DNA from: Planctomycetota bacterium
Lineage (GTDB): Bacteria > Planctomycetota > Phycisphaerae > SM23-33 > FEN-1343
Reading direction: 5' to 3'
Length of the DNA stretch: 6,287 nucleotides
Assembly (NCBI GenBank): GCA_013203365.1
Contig: JABMQG010000397.1
Coordinates: forward strand, 1-6,287
The notes under the pieces were generated by a model. The model saw only the letters and a list, made by a program, of their open reading frames with translations. It had not been told where the DNA came from and did not search any database. This document shows, in pieces, positions 1-5,591 of the stretch. Position 1 is the stretch's first letter; the number at the start of each line of letters is the position of its first letter. Made by a program: the position numbers and the translations under genes.

Positions 1-402
1 CTGCTGGACATGGGCATCGAGCCGTTCCTTGCAGCCAGTACGTTGGAAGCGGTCATGGCCCAGCGGCTGGTGCGAACCATCTGCCCAGCGTGCAAACAGC
101 CCTACACCCCGCAACAGGATCAGCTGCCGGCCGACTTCGCCGTACCCGCCGAGCCAACCCTCTACCGCGGCGCCGGCTGCCGAAAGTGCCGTAACACCGG
201 CTACTGGGGCCGGACGGGGATCTTCGAGTTGATGGTAATCACCGAGAGCATCCGCGAGCGGATCATGGCCAAGACGCAGGTGTCGGAAGTCCTCGCCGCC
301 GCCAGGGCCAACGGCATGCACTTGCTACGTGAAGACGGGTGGGAAAAGGTCCGCGCAGGCGTCACCACGCTGGAAGAGGTCCTGCGGGTGACGAAGAGAT
401 AG
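1..402 (+). CDS. gspE: GspE-type secretion/pilus assembly ATPase, C-terminal part (5' truncated)
   Basis: This is the C-terminal 133 residues of a GspE/PilB-family hexameric ATPase, which powers pseudopilus assembly from the cytoplasmic face of the inner membrane. The frame is open at base 1 and ends at TAG 400-402. The Walker A and B motifs lie upstream, outside the window. What is visible is the end of the ATPase domain, with the family motif LEAVMAQRLVRTIC (fragment residues 15-28), followed by the tetracysteine zinc-binding module. This has CPAC at 28-31 and CRKC at 60-63, with 28 residues between the pairs, then the conserved NTGYWGRTGIFE. Zinc fingers of this kind are usual in GspE and PilB. 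The C-terminal 'LREDGWEKVRAGVTTLEEVLRV' region is also typical. gspF follows after 47 bases, as expected for T2SS. The family is certain; GspE rather than PilB rests on the gspF-K neighbours. Confidence 0.95.
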   Translation: MLDMGIEPFLAASTLEAVMAQRLVRTICPACKQPYTPQQDQLPADFAVPAEPTLYRGAGCRKCRNTGYWGRTGIFELMVITESIRERIMAKTQVSEVLAAARANGMHLLREDGWEKVRAGVTTLEEVLRVTKR

Positions 403-433
403 GGCTCTTGGCCCTTGGACGGGGCGAATGCCC
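401..433 (+). other. two small tandem hairpins in the gspE-gspF spacer
   Basis: The spacer (403-449) and the last bases of gspE contain two short perfect stems. AGGGC (401-405) pairs with GCCCT (411-415) around a five-base loop, and GGGC (422-425) pairs with GCCC (430-433) around GAAT. Neither is followed by a T run, so they are not intrinsic terminators. They could affect mRNA stability or gspF translation, or be chance in GC-rich DNA. Confidence 0.3.
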
Positions 434-449
434 GACAGGCAACCAGAAT

Positions 450-1640
450 ATGGCTAAGTTCCATTACATAGCCCGCGCCGCCGACGGTGGCCAAGTCACA
501 GGCGTGATGGAGGCCGACAGCGAGCCGGCCGTGGCCCACGCACTGGATGAACGGCGGTTGTTCCCCGTTCGGATCAGCCAAGGCATGCAGCGGCGCCGGC
601 GATTTGGCGAATCGGTCAAGCTGCGTGAAATCGGTGTGATGTTCGCCCAGTTGGCCGACATGCTGGCCGCCGGGATACCTCTGCTCAGGGCCCTGGATAC
701 CCTCTCCCGAGTAGGGTTGCCCCGGGGGCTCACCAGGGTCGTCGTGCTTGTCCGCGAGGACGTCGCCGCCGGGCAGACCCTGGCCGACGCAATGACCAAG
801 CACCCGGAACTGTTCTCTTCGCTGCATACGGCCATGATACGCGCGGGGGAACGGGCGGGATTCCTGGATGAGGCCTTGGGCCGGCTGGCCGGCTTTATCG
901 AACGGCAAGACGAGCTGAGGTTCAAGGTGCGAGGGGCACTTATCTACCCGGCGCTGCTGAGCTGTTTTGGCCTTGTGGTCCTCACGGGCGTGCTCGTTGT
1001 GCTGGTGCCGAAGTTCAAGCCGTTCTTTACGAACATCCAATTGCCAACCCCGACATTAGTGCTGTTCGCCCTAAGCGACCTGCTGGTTCACAAGCTGCCC
1101 CTGGCCCTGGGACTGGTCGTGCTGGCGGTGGTCGCCGTCCGCTCGCTATTGCGTAGCCGGCTGGGTGGGACGGTCTGGGACCGCTGGCAGATGCGAATTC
1201 CACTGGTCGGGCGGGTGCTGAAAATGGTCGGCATAACGCGATTCTGCAGGGTGCTGGGCACCATGCTCGCCAACGGCGTTCCGATCCTCCAGGCCTTGGC
1301 GATCGGCAAGGACGCCACCGGTTCGCCTGTGATGGCCGCTGGTATCGAACGGGCGGCAGAGAGCGTCAAAGGCGGCAACACCCTCGCAGGGCCGTTGAAA
1401 ACCTGCGCGATGTTCCCGGCCGATATTGTCGAGATGATAGCCGTGGCCGAGGAGTCCAACCAGTTGGCCAAGGTGCTCGTGCAAATCGCCGAGACGGTCG
1501 AACGACGCACCGCCAGGCAAGTGGACGTCGCCGTCAGGCTGATGGAGCCGGCGATACTCGTTTTGCTGGCGTTGGCGATCGGCTTTGTGGCGGTGGGATT
1601 GCTGTATCCGATGTTCATAATGAGCCAGACTTTGCAGTGA
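450..1640 (+). CDS. gspF: GspF inner-membrane platform protein
   Basis: GspF (396 aa, usual family length near 400) is the polytopic inner-membrane protein that GspE acts on to push pseudopilin subunits into the growing fibre. The N-terminus MAKFHYIARAADGGQVTG is the standard GspF opening and fixes the start at ATG 450, although the SD there is weak. An in-frame ATG at 339 would add 37 residues overlapping gspE with no family resemblance. Two T2SSF repeats are visible. The first (about 60-185) has FAQLADMLAAGIPLLRAL and IRAGERAGFLDEAL. The second (about 262-388) has RFCRVLGTMLANGVPILQAL and AVAEESNQLAKVL. Likely membrane segments are about 168-187, 203-233 (one long or two short) and 367-390. 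'PLVGRVLKMVGITRFCR' before the second repeat is strongly conserved in the family. It reads as intact. Confidence 0.97.
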   Translation: MAKFHYIARAADGGQVTGVMEADSEPAVAHALDERRLFPVRISQGMQRRRRFGESVKLREIGVMFAQLADMLAAGIPLLRALDTLSRVGLPRGLTRVVVLVREDVAAGQTLADAMTKHPELFSSLHTAMIRAGERAGFLDEALGRLAGFIERQDELRFKVRGALIYPALLSCFGLVVLTGVLVVLVPKFKPFFTNIQLPTPTLVLFALSDLLVHKLPLALGLVVLAVVAVRSLLRSRLGGTVWDRWQMRIPLVGRVLKMVGITRFCRVLGTMLANGVPILQALAIGKDATGSPVMAAGIERAAESVKGGNTLAGPLKTCAMFPADIVEMIAVAEESNQLAKVLVQIAETVERRTARQVDVAVRLMEPAILVLLALAIGFVAVGLLYPMFIMSQTLQ

Positions 1641-1660
1641 CCGCCCGTGGAGAAAAAAAA

Positions 1661-1679
1661 CCCTGTCACGATGACCGGG
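1661..1679 (-). terminator. hairpin plus T8 on the minus strand (possible antisense terminator)
   Basis: In the gspF-gspG spacer, CCC-T-GTCA (1661-1668) pairs with TGAC-C-GGG (1672-1679) around a CGA loop, giving seven pairs with one mismatch. On the plus strand it is preceded by eight A (1653-1660), so on the minus strand it is a stem followed by TTTTTTTT, the shape of an intrinsic terminator. No minus-strand gene is supported nearby, so it would only stop antisense transcription. On the plus strand there is no T run, so it should not end operon transcription. Part of a 105-base gap in which I see no convincing promoter. Confidence 0.35.
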
Positions 1680-1734
1680 CAAAGAACAAACGAACAATGA
1701 ACGATCGGCCGAACGACCGGTAGACCGACAAATC

Positions 1735-1739
1735 AGGAG
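1735..1739 (+). promoter_or_regulatory. Shine-Dalgarno site that sets the gspG start
   Basis: AGGAG at 1735-1739 lies six bases before ATG 1746, an ideal spacing, but directly abuts the in-frame ATG at 1740. This favours 1746 as the start. It is the best-placed ribosome site in the window, which fits gspG being the subunit needed in most copies. Confidence 0.75.
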
Positions 1740-1745
1740 ATGCAA

Positions 1746-2213
1746 ATGAACGTTAGTATCAGCAGACGAACCGCGGGTTTCACGTTGATGGAAGTGTTGC
1801 TGGTGATCGCCATCTTGCTGGTCCTTGGCACGGTTTCGGTGGTCTCGTACACCAAGATCAAGGCCAGTTCCGACAGGAAGGTAGCCCAACTTCTCGTCAC
1901 ACAGGTCGAAAACGCCGTCAAACGCTACGTGCTGGTGATGAACGTGGCGCCGTCCACGGAAGATGGGTTAACAGCCCTGGCCACGGCCCCCGGCGACGAA
2001 GCTGGCGCCGTCAAGTGGAAAGAGCAAGGCCCGTTCTTCGAGGACGGCAGGGTGCCCCAAGACCCATGGGGCAGCCAACTCGGCTACAAACGGCTCGAAG
2101 ACACCGAGTCCGAAAGCACCGGCAGGATGTTCCGCGTCTGGTCCTTCGGGCCGAACAAGGAAGATGATGGTGGCAGCGGCGATGACATACCCAACTGGGC
2201 AGAGCAGGGCTAG
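1746..2213 (+). CDS. gspG: GspG major pseudopilin
   Basis: GspG (155 aa precursor) is the main subunit of the T2SS pseudopilus. The 11-residue basic leader ends RRTAG, and prepilin peptidase should cut between G11 and F12. The mature N-terminus FTLMEVLLVIAILLVLG has the required Glu at +5 (E16) and the hydrophobic helix that anchors and polymerises the subunit. The C-terminal half is diagnostic: VPQDPWG (103-109) and a calcium-site loop at 133-151 (SFGPNKEDDGG...DDIPNW). This corresponds to the usual SxGaDG...DI.NW of GspG, with Asn137 where Asp is common. There are no cysteines, as expected for a calcium-stabilised subunit. ATG 1746 is preferred over ATG 1740 because of SD spacing. It is preceded by a 105-base gap that could carry its own control signals. 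Confidence 0.97.
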   Translation: MNVSISRRTAGFTLMEVLLVIAILLVLGTVSVVSYTKIKASSDRKVAQLLVTQVENAVKRYVLVMNVAPSTEDGLTALATAPGDEAGAVKWKEQGPFFEDGRVPQDPWGSQLGYKRLEDTESESTGRMFRVWSFGPNKEDDGGSGDDIPNWAEQG

Positions 2214-2880
2214 TTCGCGCAACGCCAGCATGGGCGGACCAAGCCGGCCGCGGCTTCAGCAGGCGCCGCCGCCGGCCATCGACGAGCCGGCGGGGTTCAC
2301 GCTTGTGGAGCTGATCCTGGTCCTGACGCTGCTGGTGGCGATCACCGCCGTCAGCGTCTTTGGCTTTGCCGGCTGGCAGCGATCGTCGGCCCTGAATGAA
2401 GGAGCCGATCGGTTCGCGACGCTGCTGCGGATGCTCCCGCTGACCTCGGCCAACTGCGGCCGCCGGCTTCAATTGACGTTTGCCGACGACGAAAACCCCT
2501 TGGGCCGTGAAGGGGCCGCCACGTTCAGCGTGCAGTGGGAAAATGACCCACTCGGCGCACCGGGCCAGTTCGTTAACTACGCTGGTGGTGCATGGGAAGG
2601 CCTTATGCCCGCAGGGCTTATCCACGCCACAGCCAGCCGACTCACCGGCACCAGCGCCTATCGGCTTATGCCAAGCCAGGCATCGGCCCAAGGGCAGATA
2701 TTGGCGCCGATTACGTTTTGTCCGGACGCATCCTGCGATTCGGCAGTCGTTTATCTCGTCAGTGTCAACGAAAGTGACACTCGCGTCGCCGTTATCGAGT
2801 TGAACGGTCTGACGCGAATCGTCAAGAAGCGCATACTTACAGCCGATGAATTCAAAGATAGCAAACCCGAATACGATTGA
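2167..2880 (+). CDS. gspH: GspH/FimT-type minor pseudopilin
   Basis: A type IV prepilin-like protein of the GspH/FimT family, a minor pseudopilin thought to join the tip complex to the GspG shaft. The processing site is clear: ...DEPAG|FTLVELILVLTLLVAITAV, with Gly at -1 and Glu at +5. Residues after the helix form the expected beta-rich head. The C-terminal part ITFCPDASCDSAVVYL matches the GspH/FimT 'F.PdGs....v.L' strand pair and adds two cysteines four residues apart, a possible disulfide. The start is uncertain. ATG 2167 has AAGGA (2157-2161) at five bases but overlaps gspG by 47 bases and gives a 43-residue leader (237 aa). ATG 2230 has no SD but gives a 22-residue leader and no overlap (216 aa). 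ATG 2164 directly abuts the SD. The position between gspG and gspI supports the assignment. Confidence 0.85.
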   Translation: MVAAAMTYPTGQSRASSRNASMGGPSRPRLQQAPPPAIDEPAGFTLVELILVLTLLVAITAVSVFGFAGWQRSSALNEGADRFATLLRMLPLTSANCGRRLQLTFADDENPLGREGAATFSVQWENDPLGAPGQFVNYAGGAWEGLMPAGLIHATASRLTGTSAYRLMPSQASAQGQILAPITFCPDASCDSAVVYLVSVNESDTRVAVIELNGLTRIVKKRILTADEFKDSKPEYD

Positions 2881-3394
2881 CACACGTGCCGTCGCCGAGG
2901 GCCAAAACGCGTACGGCCAATCGCAGATTCACCGCAAGGGCATCATGCTTCTGGATGTGGTCTTGGCCCTGGCGCTGTTTGTCGTCGCATCCGCGGTGGT
3001 CTTGGCCGGGATGAATGCCTGCGTGGATTCGGCCGGGCGGGTGAAGGTCACTGCTCGGGCGACAGACCTGGCGGTTACGCTGTCCAGCGAACTGCAAATG
3101 GGTTTGGTCCAGCCCGTCGACGCCGGCCCGGAATCTTACCAGGGCGATCGGCTCGCCGGCTGGAACTGGCAGGTGCGGGTCGAGCCGCTGGTGAACATCG
3201 AGGGTGCAAGTGTAAGTGCAGGTTCAAAAAGGGTCGAGGTGATAATAACCCACCTGCCCTCCGGCTTTGCCTATCGGCTGGTACAACTGCTGCCCGCAGG
3301 CCAAGTCAGACCCGAGCGAACGCGCCGGCAGGAAATCCTTTCGGCCGACTACGACGCAGGTATGTTCGAAGGTTCTTGGGAGCGGAGGCGATGA
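2846..3394 (+). CDS. gspI: GspI-type minor pseudopilin
   Basis: A 182-residue prepilin-like protein in the GspI position. GspI forms the core of the pseudopilus tip with GspJ and GspK. The leader is 32 residues and ends HRKG; the predicted mature start is IMLLDVVLALALFVVASAVVL. Position +5 is Asp (D37), not the near-universal Glu, and +1 is Ile rather than Phe or Met. The rest fits GspI: a hydrophobic helix, an Ala-rich helix (about 67-85), then WNWQVRVEPL (106-115) and a strand RVEVIITHLPSG (129-140). ATG 2846 is the only ATG, GTG or TTG start downstream of the gspH overlap that keeps the cleavage site; ATG 2944 lies after it. It overlaps gspH by 35 bases with no clear SD, so translational coupling is likely. 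The gene ends TGA 3392-3394, sharing ATGA with gspJ. Confidence 0.85.
   Translation: MNSKIANPNTIDTRAVAEGQNAYGQSQIHRKGIMLLDVVLALALFVVASAVVLAGMNACVDSAGRVKVTARATDLAVTLSSELQMGLVQPVDAGPESYQGDRLAGWNWQVRVEPLVNIEGASVSAGSKRVEVIITHLPSGFAYRLVQLLPAGQVRPERTRRQEILSADYDAGMFEGSWERRR
3204..3221 (+). repeat. imperfect hexamer x3 inside gspI
   Basis: GTGCAA, GTGTAA and GTGCAG run in tandem. In the gspI frame this encodes GASVSAG (residues 120-126), a turn between predicted strands. It is probably a small slippage-derived loop with no separate function. Confidence 0.4.
3378..3382 (+). promoter_or_regulatory. Shine-Dalgarno site for gspJ
   Basis: GGGAG at 3378-3382 lies eight bases before ATG 3391. A stronger-looking GGAGG at 3384-3388 is only two bases away, too close for that start. 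The site sits in the end of gspI and favours ATG 3391 over the in-frame TTG at 3376. Confidence 0.6.
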
Positions 3395-4095
3395 ATCGGC
3401 TGAGACGAAACGCGTTTACTTTGGTGGAGGTTGTCTTGGCCGTGGGACTGGCCCTGGGCCTGATGGGCGCTGCGCTGGGGCTGTACAACCACATCGCCAG
3501 CCTGCGGAAAAACGTGCTCGCCGAGCTAGACCGAACGGCGATGTGCCGGTCAGTCATGGACCGCATCACCGATGAATTGCGATGCGCGATGATCTACCCG
3601 TTCCTTCAGGCGGGGCTGGAAGGCGACGCCGGCCGAGTGCGATTTATCTCGGCTACACTGCCGGGCGCGGCGGCGTGGGCGGTCCGTAGTGGCCGAGACG
3701 AGCCTGTGCCGGCAGAACACGATGTGGAATGGATCGGCTATCGGCTGCGGATTGTTGAAGACGAACAAGGCCAGGAACGCATCGACGGGCTGGAACGAAC
3801 CTGCCAGAAGTTACTCACTGCGATGGCGGCCGAGGAGGGCAAGCAGATACGTGCCGAGCTGGTGGCGCCGAGTATCAGGTTCCTGCGTCTGCGATTCTAC
3901 GATGGTACTGGCTGGATCGAAAGTTGGACCGGCGGTGACTTGCCGATGGCGGTGGAGATTACCCTCGGGACTGGAAGCGTCCCGGAAAAGATGGACGTCG
4001 AGGACTACTTAGCTGCCTACGAAACGTTCCGCCGCGTCGTCGCCATACCGGCCAGCAAGGTCGATTTGGCTACGACCGTGACAACGGAAAGGTAA
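3391..4095 (+). CDS. gspJ: GspJ-type minor pseudopilin
   Basis: A 234-residue prepilin-like protein, the GspJ component of the pseudopilus tip. The start ATG overlaps the gspI stop as ATGA, a standard coupled arrangement, with GGGAG eight bases upstream. The leader is eight residues, MNRLRRNA. The predicted cut is Ala8|Phe9, so -1 is Ala instead of Gly; the mature N-terminus FTLVEVVLAVGLALGLMG has Glu at +5 (E13). The head domain is GspJ-like: helix MDRITDELRCAMIYP (56-70), LVAPSIRFLRLRFYDG (157-172), then GWIESWTGGDLPMAVEITL (174-192). The last matches the family pattern of aromatic-Asp-Gly, two Trp and 'LP.av.i.l'. The C-terminal FRRVVAIPAS (213-222) is also typical. An alternative TTG start at 3376 would add five residues. 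Confidence 0.9.
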   Translation: MNRLRRNAFTLVEVVLAVGLALGLMGAALGLYNHIASLRKNVLAELDRTAMCRSVMDRITDELRCAMIYPFLQAGLEGDAGRVRFISATLPGAAAWAVRSGRDEPVPAEHDVEWIGYRLRIVEDEQGQERIDGLERTCQKLLTAMAAEEGKQIRAELVAPSIRFLRLRFYDGTGWIESWTGGDLPMAVEITLGTGSVPEKMDVEDYLAAYETFRRVVAIPASKVDLATTVTTER

Positions 4096-4103
4096 AGACT
4101 TCA

Positions 4104-5588
4104 ATGCGAATTGCGGCCCGTAGCACGTCGATTTCCGAGCTGGGCGGTCAAGCCGTTGCGGTGCAGCCTGCGCAACTTCGCAATTCGCAGCCTGGCCCGT
4201 GCAATTCGCAAAGGACTTGCGGCTTCATACTCGTCGCCGTCATTGTCGTGGTGGCCATGGTGGCTCTGATCGGGGGGACCATGATGTTCCGCATGCAGGC
4301 CGAGGCCGCCGCGTCGGCCGTCAGCGCCGGCGGGCAGCAGGGGCGTGCGGCGGCGATGAGCGGCATTCTGCGGGCGCTGGCCGTCGTCAGTGCCGATTCG
4401 GCGGACCGGGCCATGTGGTGGGACAACGAGGCTCTCTTCAAGAACCAACTCGTCCGCGACGACGGGAACGTGCGGTGGTACTTCACCGTTTTCGCCGATA
4501 AGGCCGACGACGGCAAGAACGTCCGATTCGGCCTGATCGACGAGGCCGCCAAAATAAACGTGAACGCCGCCTCGTCCAAGACGCTGCTGGCCATGCCAAA
4601 TATGACCCAAGAGCTGGTCGATTGCCTGCTTGACTACATCGACAGCGACAGCGAAACTCGTCCAAGCGGGGCCGAACAGGACTACTACGATCGGCTTGAC
4701 TATCCCTACATCATCAAGAACGGCAACCTGGCGACCCTGGAAGAACTTCTGCTGGTCAAAGGCTTTGGCACCGGCATCGTCTTTGGCGAAGACGCCAACC
4801 TCAACGGAACACTCGAGTCCAACGAAGACGACGGCGAGTGGCAATTCCCCTCTGACGACGCCGACGGGCGATTGAACACGGGCCTTCGCGGTTTCGCCAC
4901 GGCGGTTACCTACGAGAACGACACAGACAGCCAAGGACAGCCGTTGGTGGACCTTAACGGCGACGCCCAGGCCCTGGAGGCGATGGGGCTGAATAAGCGG
5001 ACCTTCGATTTCATCAAAATCTACCGCGAAGCGGGCAACTTTTTCACCCATCCCAGCCAACTGCTGAATATGAAGTTTTCCGAGCTCGACTCCGGCGTCA
5101 CCGCCGAGGGGCTCCCGCTGATTATGGGTAGGCTTACGGCCAAGCCGCCGGCAAGAGGGGCCGACGAGCAGACCCCCGACACCGCAGGTCCGCCAGAACC
5201 GCCGATGGGCACGCGAATCGGACTTGTGAATGTCAATACTGCCGGCACCGACGTGCTGGCGGCGATGGAGGGTCTGGATGCGGCACTGGTGCAACGTATC
5301 GTCGAGACACGCGACGGCCTGGACCCTCAAACCCTCATGACCACGGCCTGGCTGTTCACCGAAGGTGTTCTGACCCCCGAACAGTTCAAGAAAGTTGCGC
5401 CTTTGCTGACCACGCGGAGTTTTCAGTTTCGAGTGCTTTGCGTCGGGTTCGGCGTGCCGGTGGGGCGGTTCTGCGTGATGGAGGCTGTGCTGGATCTGGC
5501 CGGCCCACGCCAGCAAGTGGTCTATTTACGCGACATAACACGGCTGGGGCTGCCGTTTGCCATAGACACCGACCAATTGGAGCATTGA
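4104..5588 (+). CDS. gspK: GspK-type tip pseudopilin with EF-hand-like loop
   Basis: GspK (494 aa as read) is the large pseudopilin capping the T2SS tip. A long leader ends QRTCG, and the mature start FILVAVIVVVAMVALIGG (from F41) has Ala at +5; lack of Glu5 is a known GspK trait. Domain one carries the family signature LIDEAAKINVNAAS (144-157), VDCLLDYIDSDSE (172-184), GAEQDYYDRLDYPYIIKNG (189-207) and TLEELLLVKGFG (211-222). A 12-residue EF-hand-type loop follows, D230-A-N-L-N-G-T-L-E-S-N-E241, with more acidic Gly-rich sequence at 250-260 and 283-287. A Pro-rich linker (348-368) leads to a helix-hairpin-helix-like second region (LVNVNTAGTDVLAAMEGL, 374-391). Family length is usually nearer 300-350, so this is long. 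ATG 4104 has AAAGG (4088-4092) eleven bases upstream. GTG 4161 would shorten the leader from 40 to 21 residues. Confidence 0.93.
   Translation: MRIAARSTSISELGGQAVAVQPAQLRNSQPGPCNSQRTCGFILVAVIVVVAMVALIGGTMMFRMQAEAAASAVSAGGQQGRAAAMSGILRALAVVSADSADRAMWWDNEALFKNQLVRDDGNVRWYFTVFADKADDGKNVRFGLIDEAAKINVNAASSKTLLAMPNMTQELVDCLLDYIDSDSETRPSGAEQDYYDRLDYPYIIKNGNLATLEELLLVKGFGTGIVFGEDANLNGTLESNEDDGEWQFPSDDADGRLNTGLRGFATAVTYENDTDSQGQPLVDLNGDAQALEAMGLNKRTFDFIKIYREAGNFFTHPSQLLNMKFSELDSGVTAEGLPLIMGRLTAKPPARGADEQTPDTAGPPEPPMGTRIGLVNVNTAGTDVLAAMEGLDAALVQRIVETRDGLDPQTLMTTAWLFTEGVLTPEQFKKVAPLLTTRSFQFRVLCVGFGVPVGRFCVMEAVLDLAGPRQQVVYLRDITRLGLPFAIDTDQLEH
4105..4210 (+). repeat. inverted and direct 10-mer cluster at the gspK 5' end
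   Basis: GCAATTCGCA occurs exactly at 4180-4189 and 4201-4210 (21 bases apart, so in the same codon phase). Its reverse complement TGCGAATTGC occurs at 4105-4114, covering the UG of the gspK AUG. A diverged third direct copy, GCAACTTCGCA, is at 4172-4182. The segment encodes the leader peptide before the cleavage site (RNSQ and CNSQ repeats). In the mRNA, 4105-4115 can pair with 4179-4189 over 11 bases, or 4105-4114 with 4201-4210 over 10. It may be a start-codon-masking structure or spacer DNA that has been taken into the leader. Confidence 0.7.
5579..5582 (+). promoter_or_regulatory. Shine-Dalgarno site for the pilM-like gene
   Basis: GGAG at 5579-5582, inside the end of gspK, is nine bases from GTG 5592. 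It supports a GTG start just three bases after the gspK stop. Confidence 0.55.
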
Positions 5589-5591
5589 GAA

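Noticed and set aside
401..433. Intrinsic terminator between gspE and gspF
   Set aside because: The stems are only 4-5 pairs with no following T run, and the downstream genes clearly continue the same operon.
339..449. N-terminal extension of gspF from ATG 339
   Set aside because: The 37 extra residues are Arg/Gly-rich readout of the gspE 3' end in another frame. The conserved GspF N-terminus begins exactly at ATG 450.
201..1040. 279-codon minus-strand frame opposite gspE/gspF
   Set aside because: It spans two genes with clear family motifs on the plus strand. Its translation is rich in His, Gln, Arg and Pro, typical of a shadow frame.
1653..1660. A8 tract as a contingency (phase-variation) site
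   Set aside because: It lies between genes, about 85 bases from the gspG start and without an identified promoter. Eight bases is short, so on/off switching is not supported.
2011..2883. 290-codon minus-strand frame opposite gspG/gspH
   Set aside because: It is opposite two well-supported pseudopilin genes and has no recognisable domain or ribosome site.
3204..3221. Hexamer repeat in gspI as a phase-variable tract
   Set aside because: Only three imperfect copies of a 6-base unit are present, so slippage would keep the frame and could not switch the gene off.
4101..5516. 471-codon open frame on the minus strand opposite gspK
   Set aside because: The plus-strand frame has a complete GspK signature. 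The antisense protein has no recognisable domain, and long antisense frames are expected opposite GC-rich genes.
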